From: Todiramphus chloris collaris
Taxonomy: Eukaryota; Chordata; Aves; Coraciiformes; Alcedinidae
Reading direction: 5' to 3'
Length of the DNA: 64,000 bases
Assembly: GCA_025345505.1 (NCBI GenBank)
Contig: JANVCC010000011.1
Coordinates: 8,959,745 to 9,023,744, forward strand
The notes under the pieces are model-generated. The model worked only from the letters and a program-made list of their open reading frames with translations, made no database searches and was not told where the DNA came from. The position numbers were made by a program, and so were the translations under genes. Position 1 is the first letter of the stretch. Every line of letters starts with the position of its first letter. Positions 25,401-40,149 of this stretch are shown here, one piece after another.

Positions 25401-28400
25401 GGGGTCCTCTTTTTGGAGAAAAAATGCCCAATGAAACTGAAAAGATTCAGAGAAAGACTTCCAATAATCCCCATTAGAAGATGTCTCAGAACCATGGAAA
25501 TCCCTTTATAAAAAGTAGGTCACATGTTTCTTCAGAGGTATTAGACTTAATCCTAAAGAATTAATATTTAGAAAAGATAGTCCTATTCATAAAGTCTTAA
25601 GAGCTGGGGAAATTGACCCAAACCCTAACCAACACATCTCAAAAATTCCCTTGCTGGCACAGAGTGGCTGTCCTCTACACTTCAGATTACTTTCTGTTAG
25701 AATAGAGGTCTCCAGACAAAGCTTTTTGTGATAGAACCTCTAGAGGCCCCTCCTACATTCAGTCTTCTCTTTTGCAGCTGGGAAAAAGGAGCAAGTAGGC
25801 AAAAGGAAACGGATGGGTCAATCTATTCAAGCAAAACAACCTTCTATATTTTGGTCTTATTCAATAGAAAAGAGGTATAAAGAATGCAAACAGTAGAAAT
25901 AACCATGCTCAACACCGATCCAGAACAGCAATGAGTGTTGCTCAAGACTTAAAAAGGAGTAATGAGTGCTACAACCGTGTGAGTTTCCTATAACATTTGT
26001 ATTTGTAGGAGAGGTGCAACCTAGCATCTCAGATGGGAGAAGATTTGATGATCACGATCCTCACCTCAAATTACTCAATCCCACAATTACTCACTGTTTG
26101 CAAGAGATTAGCATGTTACCTTTGAAGTAGTGCATCATACTGAAACTACCTTTGCAGTTTCTCAACCTAGTGTTTATTCAGGCAGTGTGAAACTTTAAAC
26201 AAACCTTCATAGATATCAGAGCCACACAGACTTACTGACTTGTATTTAAAAAAAAAAAAGAAAAAAGGAGTAGAGGCCATATTATGGTCAAGTCCACATG
26301 AGAAAAACTGATATGTAACTGCCTAGCACACTCAGCAGGATTCCTGTTTACAGATAAGAAGAGCTGCATGAGAAAGTATGATCTCTGGATAAGTCTCCTT
26401 CCAAGAACAGACAGACATTTGATGGTGTTTCCCAGTGTGACATGTGGTACTAGTATACATGAGTCTCTCTGTTATTAAAATTCCAGCTTTATAAATAAGA
26501 CAGATGTGGAAGAAAAGTACTAATTATACAGTTCTGCTGAGGCGTAAGTAAAGTTTGAAGATGTGAGTTAAAAGAATGCAAGCAGACAGCAGGTGCATGG
26601 GAGTCATCAGGACAAAGAAATAGAGCAGTCTGGCCATATATAAAGATACACGGGAACTCCAGGACTGACTCCTCTGAATCTGCTTGCCATGTTGAGCATC
26701 ACTGAATGATGATGCAGCTTGACTCAGCAAGCAGAAACTAGATTTCAGCAGCCACAAACTCCTATGGAAACTGACTTTAAGTACTTTTTAATTTTAAAAA
26801 CTTATGTCTTAAATTTTCATTTTTACATTTAGGTAAGAATCAAGAGGGAAAAGTTCCATATGCTATATGTGGAAGGAAGACCTGTCTGTTCATCTAAAGC
26901 ATTAGCAATTCTCTTTAATCAGGCATTTTGCTGACCAACTTATCAAGAACAATTCATTTCTAGAACAGCTGATACATTCCTGGTCTGAGTTCTGTATGCT
27001 GAGGGAAGACACTGAGTGTTATTCTTGTATTGAAGAGGGCTCACCTACATTTCAAGCAAAAACTTGAGTGTAACCTTAAGTATGAAACTGCTATGCCTCC
27101 CATTATATATATGCAGAACTATGCCTTAAAATTATGTTAAATATTAACTGACACAACTCCCAGGAAGACAGGAAAACAGCACTACATGACTTGTCTTTTG
27201 TTCCCATAGAGACCCTTACCTTGAAAGTAGCTCTTTGCTCTAAAACTTAAATGTGTGTATGTGCAAAAAACAAACCAGAGAAAATTAAGCCATCAGAAAA
27301 ATCACTGGATAATTGATACAAATACAATAGTCTCTTGGGAAAAAAAGGAGGAAGGTATCTCATTTAGCAGGGGTATCCTTCCATTCGTGACAAAGATTGA
27401 ACTCAAGAAGCTGCAAGTAAAGCTCAGTAGTTATTTTTCCAGGGAATTCACAAGACAATTCTCTAGCTGTGCTCTCCCTGAAGCGTACTTCTTATTGAAA
27501 AGGCAAAAACCCCAAAGTTCTTTCTCACAGATATTCTGACAGCTTCTAGAAATTACATGGTATCTCAGGTGTATACAGATTTAAACTCCCTCATTGCAAA
27601 GAGCTTCAAGTTACACGTAGGGGTATTTTAACTTTACAATATTAACTTTGACAGCTCAGAGCAGAAACCACTTGGTTCATTTGTTTTCATTGGGAGCCCT
27701 ATTTGAATGTTTACTCTAGGCCAAGAAGTGTACTTTATGCACGGGTAGTCCTACTGATTTTAAGAGGCCTTGTCATGAAGTAAAATTTGAAGGCATTTTA
27801 AGTGGGGATAACTTCCTCTGCCCCTTGGAAACAACACAAAACCAAGTAAGAGTCTTCTGTGCAGTAATTAAGGAGGAAAAAGTGGCTGGCTATTGACAAG
27901 TAATAGCAAAAATCACCCAATCACACTATATAAAGATTAATGAAAATACAGAATCACTGTCATTTTAAGATGTAGCTGTTACATGCCACATCACCACCTC
28001 CCTCACTGGCCCCTTCACTGAGCTATACCTGGAGATAACTGGTAGATCCTACACACTTGTATGTAAATACTCTCCATAGGCTGTCCTAAAATTTATTGAA
28101 CGTTCAAGAATTTGAAACACAGACACACACACAAAACCAGCTTTATTTTGATAGTCTATTAAAACCTGTCTGATGAGGAAAAAAAACAGGCAAGAGCAAA
28201 TATTTATGCTACAGGTGCTGTAATAGCCACTTCAAATTACAATTCCTATTCAGTATATTACTTACAACTTTTGAGTTTTATGGTTCCAATTCTGATATGG
28301 GAAAATAAAAAAAGAAAAGAAAAAACAAACTCATTTGTTTGAGGGAGAGGGCCCATAAAGAACACCATCAGTATAAAAAACGGAGCATGCTGTGGTTTGA

Positions 28401-31400
28401 GAGATCTATACTGAATAAGCTTTTTTTTCCTCAGGAAAAACAAGACCTGAAACTTGTCAGCACTTCTTACACTGTGAATGTACTGCTCCTCTTCCTTGGA
28501 TATCCAGGCCAGAGAGAGGAATATTGAAAAATATAAAAGTTATTTAGGAGAACCTGCACGGCAGTAGTTAAAAAAAAACCCCATCAAAACCACAGGTGTG
28601 CTCTACCTTGTTCACAGTATATCAAAAACCACCTATCAACTAACAAACTGCTTCAGGAAACTCAGTAACCACTCTAGACAAGGCCCATGATTGATAATTC
28701 CCAGAATTCACAAAAGTGGCAGACTTGGTACGGATATCTCTGAAAAGAAAACAGGGATAAATACACATCATGATACACTGAAAAGCGTAAAAGGAGATGC
28801 AATCCCTTTTAATCCCAATATAAGACTGGGGAGAAACAGGGCCTATTAAGGATGTTCTACTAAGAAAAGAGAAACATAAACGCAGAGCAAGCAAGCGAGC
28901 AGCAACCATTAGATCCAATATACCTCCTAGTGATGAAAAGAAACTTGGGCATGCTGTAGCCAGTACCCATTTGAGATGAAACTCATAGTTGCCTATAACA
29001 GTATCTCCATTTAGCCTTCAGTCATTTGAAGAGAACTGGCTGATCCTACACTTTGCTGATGGCCACTTTTCATATGTCTTCTGTCCCTCCACTGTGTTAA
29101 GTTTTGCAGAGTCAGTGACTACACTGAATTTGTAAGTATTTACAGGCATTTTTCAAACCTAGACACTTTCAACACATATTTCATTATCGACCATCCATGC
29201 TATGACTAAATTTAAGTTGGCACAGACTACAGGGCATGAGGAAAGAGTTTGTTTGCTTTGGACTTCATTTTTCTAGAGTACTGAACAAAGTGTGAACAGG
29301 GACAAGAGTCACATGAGCCCACTGAACAGCTGAAGTGCTGAAGCAAGAGCCCTCAGCAATAAAGGGGGGATGGAAGTAGCTGGTATGATCAAACATGTTT
29401 GGTAATTACTAGTCAATTTGATAAGGCCTGCAATTCTAACAGTTACAGGAAGCTCCTAAACCATTTTAAAACCATATTAAATTCTTTAAAACCATGTTTA
29501 TAATTATTACTTATGATGCTTTAAAAAAAAAAATAAATAAAAAATTCACTTCCTCAGGTAAATAAGCTTTACCTCACACTCACAGACCCACTGTGGGCCA
29601 GACCCACAGAAATCAATGTGTGATAACAGGAAGAAGCCACAAAAAAAAAAGCAAAAAAAAGAAGTTTGAGTATAATAAGAGCCGTACTGGCCAAGTACTG
29701 GGCAATTCCATGTTTCCTGAATTATTAAATATTTATTAAATACACACAGGGGTGAAAAGGTTTTGTCTGGTCTCCATTTATTTACACAGTTACACAAATC
29801 CTTAAGTAGAACCAAGCACTCTTTAAGACCACTGATAATTTAACAGAAAGGCATTTGCCATTTAGAAAACAAAGGCTGAAGACAAAGATAATCAAAAACA
29901 GTATTTCACCTTCTTCCTTTTCCCTCTTTATCGCATGGCATAGGATTTTGTTGTTCTCTCATGTTCTCCTGTACCTCAATACACTATCTTCAGTAAGACA
30001 GTTCAACTGATCAGCAATGAAAAATAAAGCAGTTTTGTTTTCAGTAATATGACATTCTCTCCCACGCTTCCAATTTTCTTTTTATTCAAATCTATTTACA
30101 AGGTATATATATGTGCAGTCCTCAAGGAGCTCCTATATATCTACCAATTTGTCTTAGTTTATTTCTGAAGTTCTTCCTATTCAAAAATTACATTTCAAAA
30201 GTAATGTTCTATACAAAGATGTTTCTAAGGCCAGAAAGTAAGACCGTCTTTCATTTAGTTTCTTCATTTTCCTGGTAGATCAGCAGCACCTCTAAATATT
30301 TACCCAGTGTGCAAGAAAAATGGGAAAAGCACCCTATTCCTTTTTCACAGAATCATAACTCTGTTCTTATCTTTGGATATTTATTTTCATTCGCTCCAAA
30401 CCTGTGACAATTGGCCACAGCTTACACTTTTTAAGTAACTATTACAGAAACATCGCTCAAGCTGGTTTCAGTAAGAATCTTTGGTCAAATACTTTTACCA
30501 GTTCTTCAAAATTTATAGCACATTTTTAAAAGAAGGTAGAAAATTCTATTAAATCTCAAGAATTATCATAAGTATTTCTCTCATGTTCTTAATTTATACA
30601 CAGAGATATGTATCTCATATGAAATCAGGTTAACTAAATAAAACCAGAAAAAATTAAAACCAGTCTTCCTAGCACGTTTCTAAATGTCTGCAATTTTTAA
30701 AGAACCCTCTGAAGAGCACAGCTAAATTTTACCCCCAATCTCTTCTCACATCACATTTTTAAAACTTCTTCCCCTATTTTAACATTAGATGTCCAAAATC
30801 CAATGCCCTGAAGACTATTTTGATCCCAAATATTTTACAGACTCCACTGCTCTACAGTGAATAGTGTCTTAGGAAATTATTTCATATAAATGAATACCAA
30901 AACTGTGTAACTGTTCAGTGTATTATATAACAAAAAAAAAAAATCTAAATTGCTACAGTATATGCAAAATCCTATTGAGAATGTGTAAAGCAAGACAGTA
31001 GTCAATTGACACTCATTTATACTCCATTTCATTTTGTAAGCTTTATTTCATAAATCTAATCTTGTCCAATTAAGTGGATGCTTTAATTGAATTTTTTTAA
31101 CCAAAGAACACTCTGATTTTTTCAATCCTATTCCCCAGTCATTGCTTGAACGGGTGTCTGTTGGATACATTAGAAAAAAATCATAATCTAAAAATGACCA
31201 GTAAAAATTCTGTCCAAACAGATTGTAAGACAAAGCTGGGAAACCCATCTAAGTTATGAAATTTGTGAAAGTTGCCCAGATTTTCTCACAACTTTTCCTT
31301 GAAAAAGTTATCCCATGTCAATGCTACAAAATACAGAAGTGGTTAGTTAGATTTTAACATCTTGAACTCAATTCCATGCCTGTGTGATCCAGTCTGAAGC

Positions 31401-34400
31401 AGAATTAGCAATGCTGACATCATGAGCGTTTAACTCCTGTTAACACCTGTTAACTCCAACCAGGCAGTAACAACAGCCAGTGACTGGCTGAACGAGTCAA
31501 GAAGTCTTCCATTTTTGGAGCAAAGAGCAATGGATACAGCAAGGTTTAAGACTAGCAAGAAAAACTGCTTGGTAGTTCTCATCCTGTTACTTTACATATG
31601 AAAAGTTAGCTTTATATATATTGAGAGGCTTTTCATAACAGAGGAAAGTATTATTAAAGGAAGTTAACCCAGAGTTGCACTATCCAGATGTCACAGAAAA
31701 CAACAAAACAACACCCAAGAGCACATGTATCTGACCACAACCAGATGTCACATTTGCCTGTTGCAGCGTTGTCACTTTTACCAGTGTTATATCATCAAGT
31801 CATTATCTTTATAAATCTTTATGCTGGATGTGCACCTTGCTGAAACACTGAATCTCAGGAAGGCAAACACTAAAACCACCATGAGCCACTTTTTTACCAT
31901 TAACGCATTGAACAGCCTAACAACAAAAAAAAATAAGGCTCAGAAATTGAGATACAGGTTTGAAGATGCAGCTTTTATTCATAATATATCCACATCAAGC
32001 TGATGATAATTTCTAAAGCAGATTTTTTATTACAAATAGGTTGAAGATACTAGAACCACCTCCAAAGTCTGTGCATAATAAAACTTTACTTTCTGTCCAC
32101 CCTATTTGCTCAGGGGCAGAAAAGAAGCCCATTGTGCAACTCCCCTAGGCTAGATGCCCTAGAAGGAGTGAAATCAGATCTGCTAGGCTAACTGAACAGC
32201 CATCAAAGCCCAGAAGGTTTCGGTTAAGATGTGAAAAAGCAGAGGAATTCTCAAAATTGCAGTGGGGTAGGGCATGGCAACGAAAAGAAATGAGCGGAAA
32301 AAAGAAAGCAACATGCAGTGCAGGTAAAGAACCCTTCGATATAAATGTATTCTATCGTCCTACACAGCATTGTGCCTTCCACCCTCTGAAACTACAGAGG
32401 CTATCTGGTAAGAAAATGTAACCAATCCTGTGTTTTTAAGAAGAAACACATCCACTGAATTAGATCCAAAACTAATGAAAACATCTGAGATTCAAGTCCA
32501 GCAGACTAGGAAGAAAGCCTCCAAACACTTGTAACTTTTGTACAAGGCAGTATCCACCATGTACCCAGCAGAAACCATGCAGTTTTTCCCCCGGCGTGTT
32601 GAGGTAGTCTTTTGTAAATTCACAGCTAGAGTAACCACTAAGAAAGCTTCCAGAGAAGCTGGCGATTGGGACAGAGACTTTTGAATTTCCTAAGACTATA
32701 GCAGAGTCCAGTAAACACCCTTATAAGAGCCCCTTTCCAGCCAGTAAGTATGAGTTACAACAGGAGGCTGCGCTGTTGAAAGGGAAAGAAATACAACTCC
32801 TATGATATCAGGCATGTCTACAATAGTCCCACTGACAAGTTTCACCTAGTTATATGTGGTACTTGAGAAGAAAAAGCAGAAGAATTTGCCACTGAACTCA
32901 CTATTCCTGTAACAACCAAGACTTAAGAGGAAAGGAAAGTAGGGAAAAGAACCCAAGTACTGAAAAGCAAACTGGATGCTGAAATGGGGATTAACAATCC
33001 AGCAGGTTGGGCATCAACTCCAGCCAAAGACCTGGATGTGGAAAAGGAAACTCCTTCCCTCTCTCTCTCTTGAAAAGCAAGTCACTCCACAGGTTAGGCT
33101 GCTAAATACAAAATGTGTTCTAGCAGAGCCACAAGTCAGGCAAACCAAGCACAGAGTATAGAACAGCAGGAATAGATAAGTCAGCAGACAGTGACAGACT
33201 AAAATCCAGTGTATTCATTACAATTGTTCGATGATCAATTTTAAAAGACATATAAGATACAAATTGATCACTAAGGAAAAATAATAAACTGTTCCACCTC
33301 TACCTCTGCCCAGTCACTTCCCTGAGACACAGAGTCCCTGCTCCTGAAGGACAGCAGCTACAGCACTGAGTGACAGCAGCAAGTTAAAGTCAGCACCTAT
33401 ATTTTCGTGTGAAGAATAATTAACACCTGTAGCTTTGTACACATGGAATCTGGAGGGTAAATACAGGAAAGCTCAACTCCATTACAGCACACTACTGCAA
33501 GGAGCAGGGGAAGCATATTCACAGCATTTCTCTCCTAGAATTACATATAGAGTATTCTCTTTCTGATGTATAGATCATTTTTTAAGTGATTACTTGGGAA
33601 AATAAAGGTAGAGTTAAAAAGAACAGTGAGCAATATAGATTACTTCCTAGAAGGCCAGGTAGTGTTAAAGACCTCATCAGCATTACCAATTCAGTAAGCT
33701 CACTCACTGAAAACTCATTTTTGCAACAGGCTTTTTTTGTTTGCTTGTTTTTAACTTTTATCTGTACATTTCTTCTATCAGCATATATTGCACACTTAGT
33801 CACAAATAGTTAAATACCTTGGGAAAACTAGTGCTAACCTATTATTACATTTCAAAACAGTATCACTGGTGTCATTTGTTCCTTTCTACAGCACTTCCCC
33901 TCTTCAATAACAGAAATGCAGCTCTTCTGAACAGACTTGTAAAATAGTACCCACAAACTGTAATATGCATCTCATTCTTCCCTACCTCACGGCTCATGAA
34001 AACAAATGATTATCCAAATTACAGGATTTTAAGTTTGTGTTACTTAAAGGTAGGTTGTGGGCAACATCGACTCAGTGATTCCCACATGATGTTAATCAAA
34101 GAGGCAGACATGATGTTACACTATCCTTCTGCACCCTACAGATTCACCACTATAATTTTGGTTTGTCCTACAGTTTCTCAAGGTAATAAAACTAAATGCA
34201 ATTCAGTGGTCAACAAATCCACCCCTTTTGTCACATTTAAATTATAAGTGACAGTCAGCTTACCTGTAAGACCTAATTTAGCAATGAAAACAGGCAATTT
34301 AAATAAGGCAGAGGAGCTCGGACTTTCTTTTCTGAACATTCACAAAGATTTTTCCTGAGCAAGAGAGATGAAGCAAAAAACCAGGGAGATTAGATCACAA

Positions 34401-36542
34401 CCCAATTTTCATACCAATAAATGGAAGAGATGATGTGTATCTACTCAACCAGTGCAATTACAGCTATAATAAAGAGCCAGATGGGCACTGGAAGTAAATA
34501 TTCAAAGTACTTCTTCAATATTCAAAGCATCAAGGCCAGAACTCTCAGGTTATACAGTATCATATATAAAACAACAAGAAAAAAGTTTAAAGGCAGTTAC
34601 TCCCATTTTGAGACATAACAAGAAACACTCCCGTGACAGGTTAATTCAGAAGAATTCTTCTCAACTACCCATTACTGCGGAGTGCTGTAAACAGGGTACT
34701 GGACAAGACAGACCACTGCTACAGCAGCTCCTTCATTTTAAAATGTTAAGCTCTGTCTCCACACTGGGATGATGGTACTTACCACCTACGTGAATTGATT
34801 TGAAGCAAGTAAACGGTACTTTGGTCATCAAGAAAAGACCAAGTCTGTAGCACTGGCACTCCTATTACACTACCTTGCTAATGCAAGCCTTATACAGAAA
34901 TATAATTGTTATCTGAGAATTTTCAGTCCTCTTGCCATAGCCTTTTAAAAGCCAGAGCAGCCCTCTGTTTTTCAAAAGGAGCTTGAAGGAAGTGAGAGCC
35001 AAGATCACTGTGCTAAATGGAACAGATACAATCCCTTCTATTAGACACAGAAAGGAAATTTGATTGGCATAAGAATGGAAAACATACGTATTTTTAACCA
35101 GAGAATTTGGTTTTGTCTTCCATGAGGCACTAAGTGTGTTCCTCTAGGCGCAAACTGAGCTGTCTGTGAAGTAAGTTGTCTCCATGCTTTACTGGCAAGG
35201 CTGTAACATGAAGGAAGCAATACTCCAAAGATTCTTCTGCTAGACTTCATTAACCCACAACTAGTCATGCAACAAGTTTTAGGGTAGGCTTTGTCCACTC
35301 AGCAGTTTTTGGGTGTGTTTCTTTAACCTTTATTACTAGGTATGAAGGTTCAGGCTCCACACAGGAAAAAAAAAAAATCCAAATCCACTAGGAAATGCAC
35401 TCTAAGCTGTCCTGCTGCACTAGGATGGAGCTGTGGGACAATCAAACTGCTAACACAGACTAGGAACCCAATCCTACAGCTCAAAAAATGTGCTGAACTG
35501 GTAAAAGGCTGCCAGACACCCGGGATCACTGTTAGCTGCCATGGTTACTAACTCAGTTTTAACTCTGCAGGCTGTAAACGCCACCATGTATAGAACCAGC
35601 TATAGAGTTAATTAGTTACCAAGAAAGGGAAAACTTGTAGTGTGGGCAGAAGGGGAATTTCACATGGACAATCATCTGCAGCTTAACTGTAAGAACTTAC
35701 CAGAACCTTTCCAAAATAGGCACAGAAGTATGAAGGTTATGGCTCATCCTTTCAGTCTGGTCTTCAGATATATTTCAGGATATTACCTCCAGATTCTTCC
35801 TCCCTCCCCTAATTACTCTACTTCGAATAATCCCTGAGGCACAACAAGGGACATCTCACCGCTTCTGCTTCAAAATGCTGACAGCACTTAGCCATCTGAC
35901 AAATGCTTTGTAAGAAAAAAAATAAAAAAGGAGGGGAGAGAAAGAGCTAAAACTGGGTGAAGGTAGAATAAAGCAAAGCGGAGTTTGGATGCTGGCAAAG
36001 TGGATACTGGCATCATATTTTCAAGGAAGGCTCATCTAAAAATAACACTAGAAGAAATATCAAATAATTTAAAAGGTCAACCAACAGAAAATGCATTTTA
36101 TTGCTTATGTTCTTCACTATTAACTCTTCACAGCTTTGACAGATACTGCTCAGCTACATCACTTGTGAGACCTTTGCAGTTAACACTAGGCTGCTTCAGG
36201 TAGGCCTCCTCCTCCTTTTAAATTCTTTTCAGAAATACCATGCAGAATGCCTAACAGGTGAATCATTGATTCTTTCCATAATGTCTCAAAGACAGGCAAA
36301 TTAGTTTTCTTCAGAGTGATGAATCTTAGTTATGTGAACAGTCATTTCCAAATTTTTAGAAATACATAAGTTTTGTAAAAATTATGAAAATACTTTTCTT
36401 ACATCTGGATAAGATATCTTTATGAACATTTCATTACTACAAACTTTCCTTTATTTGGGAATAAAGAAACATTTTCTTCAAAATTTCAAACAAATTACCT
36501 CTTTAGAAAGTGATATGAATGTAGTATGTTGTATTAGACTGT
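22421..36542. other. long non-coding stretch, nothing recognised
   Basis: About 14 kb of unique AT-rich sequence. An exon-like cassette lies at 22812-22895, a short CT run at 33057-33070, and a period-10 tandem at 31431-31460. No open frame longer than about 125 codons, no RNA gene and no named repeat was found. Confidence 0.6.
31431..31460 (+). repeat. period-10 short tandem, three copies
   Basis: Three copies of a ten-base unit, TAACTCCTGT, TAACACCTGT and TAACTCCAAC, lie end to end and create two GTTAAC palindromes (one at each internal junction). The short length and decay make its meaning unclear. Confidence 0.7.
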
Positions 36543-36571
36543 AAAAAAAAAAAGGGGGGGGGGGGGGGGGG
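36543..36571 (+). repeat. A11-G18 homopolymer pair
   Basis: An A11 run passes directly into G18 and then TTATGCC. The G18 run could form intramolecular quadruplex structure. Its exact length is uncertain because such runs are often misread. Confidence 0.95.
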
Positions 36572-38648
36572 TTATGCCAATTAAATGGTGTAACACTCCC
36601 CCTTCATTCCCCAATACATATTCTGCACTGTCATAGCTTCCATATTGCCACAGCCACAAATACTACCTCCACTGCAAAGTCTAGCAGAACCAAAACATAC
36701 TACACACTAGCACACCTGAATCACCTTAATATGTCTAGGACATACATCTAGATGACGGACATGTGCTATCAGCCCAAGTGTGCACCCAGGATCTTTGGAG
36801 AATGTCTCAGCCCTGCAGCTGCTGTATCTGGGCAAGCTGTGGCAGTGGGAATGGGAATGTGAGCACAGGGCAGAAATCATTTTGTGAAACACTGACTCCA
36901 CAGAGACATCAGCTTCTCAGAGAGCCAACTAGAAAACTGGTTTCTGGCCAAATAAACTAATGCCTTTTACACAGCAACCCTTTCCCAAATAACAGTGAGA
37001 GCAGAAATGAACTTTTAAGAAAGGTGGCTACTGTGTGTGTTGCTAACATACTAGCTGCTTCTTTCTTCACATTAGCTTTGGCTTTGCCACATGAATGTGA
37101 AAATATTCAGAAAAGAAAAGCCTCATCAGTCCTTCCAGCGCCATCAGAGAGTTCACAGAACGAGAAACAATTGTTCCTTTGGGGCACAGAGTACATTGTG
37201 ATTCTTTTGGTTACGTGCATGTAATAAAATAACACTATATTGGTATTTTGCAACTTACACAGGCTTTTTTTTTTATTTTTAAATACACTGTAAATATCCC
37301 TGTAAATAGCTACGTACAATAGAGTTAACCTACTAGGTCATAACATCAGCCTTTTCTACTCAAAAAAACAGCACTGACACAGCTACTTGGGTTTGGGTTT
37401 TTTTACAGCTAAACTGGTCAATTAAGATTCCACGTGGATGCAAAGGATTTGTGCTTCCAATCTCCCTTGTTACTAAGATGCTTCATTCAGATAACACCTC
37501 AGAGCTCTTAGCAGGGCTACAGTGAGAATAACTTCTCTTCCCCCAAAACACAGATTGTCTATTCCCTATCTTGAGCACTCTGTGGAAGATTTTACATATC
37601 CTGTATCAAATGGCAAACACAGCAACAGAGGTCACTGAAAAGGGCCTGAAGAAACATGGGGGTTTTAGTATCTCTTATGCCTCAAAATTAAAAAGTAGGG
37701 AAGAAAACAGTGTAGGAGATGACAAATGCATTCCCAGACTCCTGAGAAACTGTAAGAACATGGAAACAACAATAATGTCTATTTTCATGTGCAGTGGGAC
37801 AGCAACCACAGATTGTGAAACAACCCTGAAGCACTTTATTATGGTGATTCAGACACATTCACCATCTCAAGGGAAAAACAAGCCTCCTATCACCACCACC
37901 AAAAAGCCAGTCAATTTCCACCTCCTCAGCCCAAATAGTTTGCACCATTTTGCTCTAATAAACATCCAGAGGCTTCCTGGGAGCTCACTCCAAGTCCAAC
38001 TGAGCTCAGGACCTTGTTGTTGCCAGGTCAGACAGCACTAGAATGTGCTCTAGCACAGACATCTAGAATGGAAAAGAAAATTAAAAATAAAAATATGCCT
38101 TTATTTCTCAAAAGGGAAGCCTGCCAAAAAGAAAAGGCTTAGAGTAATTCCAAGTCCTCTTACTATAGCATTCCTTGTGATGCCCAAGCATATAGGTGAA
38201 ACCTTACATCAGTGTCCATGCTGATGAGAAACAAGAAAGGATTTACAATACTGCCAAAAGTGGAAAGAAAGATTTCATCTATGCAAGCAAGTATTTTTAT
38301 TTTTCATTTGTTTGTTTGTTTACCTTTAATTCTCACACATTTATTTATTTGAAGTTGAAAAGGTTCAGTTTCATTATGCAGGAGAACCACCAAAGCACAT
38401 AAGATATTCAGAATTCTGGCTTTCATTGCTTTTTCTGCGATTCATAACATCTTCAAACTGTTTGCGCCAAGGAGTAAATTCAAGCAGGATATTTGTAATG
38501 CAATTACTTCCCTCATAAAAGTTATGTGCCCCTAAATCTATTTAGTGTGTTCTGGAATAGTACAAATTTTGTAAGGGTGGCTCAGTACTATCTCTGCCAA
38601 GCAACAAGCAGATATTAGATATTTCAGTCACTACTGTATCTATTTGTA

Positions 38649-38651
<3 letters not shown>
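36572..38651. other. non-coding stretch, nothing recognised
   Basis: Unique sequence. An open frame of 156 codons (plus strand, 37571-38041) has no recognised domain or compositional shift and was not called. A TTTG microsatellite lies at 38306-38321. Confidence 0.55.

Positions 38652-38680
<29 letters not shown>
38652..38680 (+). repeat. poly(T) run, T29
   Basis: An uninterrupted T29, followed by GTGTGG. It would be the tail of a retroposon read from the minus strand, but no recognisable retroposon body lies to its right. Confidence 0.95.
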
Positions 38681-40149
38681 GTGTGGCATCTAAGGAAATA
38701 TACTTTGCTGCTTCATGATTGTTTATCCTTCCAGAAAAAATGCAACCCAGCACTAACATCATTTGCATTTCAAGCTGGACCCCTAGTACTCAAGGGTTAA
38801 TGGTTTAATACATACATGATGCTGAACAAACAGGGATAAAGTACATCATGAACAGGACAAGTAGTACAATATTTGTAGCAAGTAAGATTTTACTTAATTC
38901 ATAGCAGCCAATGGTATAATTATAAAGAAGAATCAAATTTAGAGCAAATAGTTACTAACTATAGTACTATTTGGCAGGTGGACATAGATCATACCCAGAG
39001 ATAATAATGCCTGTCACTAGTTATAAGTTTTATACTAGATAAATAAAATATCCCACTAAAAATCTAATTCATCTTTAGCTGTTTATTGATATTTTGTATA
39101 TGGAATCTGATCTTTTTTATTTCTTTTCATTTATTTCATTTTATGAATCACGTATTAAAACAAAGCTATATAATTTGGCTGATATAGCAGTGTGGGTTTT
39201 TTTTCTAATGGCTTGCTAGGATTACAAATAGGGCAACATTTATTTTGTACAAATACTCATTTTCCTTCATTTTCATTTGTCCAAAGCTATGTTTTATGTA
39301 AAAAGACAAGTTCAACAACAAAATCAATGTTCTTTTGTCTCTTTGAAAATGTAACTTATCCTTGTACAAGTTGCACAGGTTAACAGTAGTACTCTCCATT
39401 ATTGCAAATTATTTCCTATTGTAATAAGTATCTTTATCTAGCTATTAAATGTTTCTGAAGTCTATATAACAAAATGTTTGAGATTTAAAATGAAAAATGT
39501 CAAAAATCTTTCTTTTTTATTTCTAACAAAAATTTATTTCTAGGAAAGAAGTTTAGGATAAAGTAGTTTTAACTACCCTAAAATCCTAAATCTTTAAAAA
39601 AACCACACACTTAAAGACATGTTTAATATTCCATGCCTTTAATTATTACCATGGGTACTATTTCTACAAGGAATATGCTTTTTGATATCCAGAGAAAAAT
39701 CTGACAAATATGTTAAAAAAATAATTTGAAAATTTAAAAAGATACACAACTCACAGATTTAGGAATAGTTGCTAAGGTCTCCATAGCTTTCATCTTCATT
39801 GATCCTGCTGAAGCCTCTGCCCAAACCTAAAGCAAACCACACTGCACATGCTGAGATGCTAGAGTGCATTAACCACAAGACTGCAAGGAGGGCAGAACTC
39901 TCTCACAACAGCTCTCAGCTGTACCAGGCAGGGTTGAAGCCCAGCACAGAAACTCACACCAAGAATAAGCTTTGTGCTTCTAGTGGCCTCATGCTAGTAT
40001 TGCAGCAGAAGGAAACCATCCAAAAGCACGTTGGAGTAACATATGTACTGAGGGAGGAAAAACATTTATATAGAAATAAGGATCTGGATCAAAAATTTGT
40101 TGGGGAAGGAAGCAAAAAGTGTAGGGTGAAGCAGATCAAAGTCAGGGTG
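38681..40149. other. AT-rich non-coding stretch
   Basis: Notably AT-rich unique DNA with no gene or named repeat recognised. Confidence 0.55.

Noticed and set aside
26524-26757. 77-codon minus-strand frame with a hydrophobic segment
   Set aside because: Short, no family, and hydrophobic stretches are common when T-rich DNA is translated.
30346-30360. TTCACAGAATCATAA resembling a CR1 3' end
   Set aside because: The match is about 15 bases and no following CR1 block is present.
35580-35611. Ideal Kozak context GCCACCATG
   Set aside because: The frame stops after nine codons (ATG TAT AGA ... TAG), so it is a chance match.
37571-38041. 156-codon plus-strand open frame
   Set aside because: No domain or paralogue recognised and no shift in base composition at its ends.
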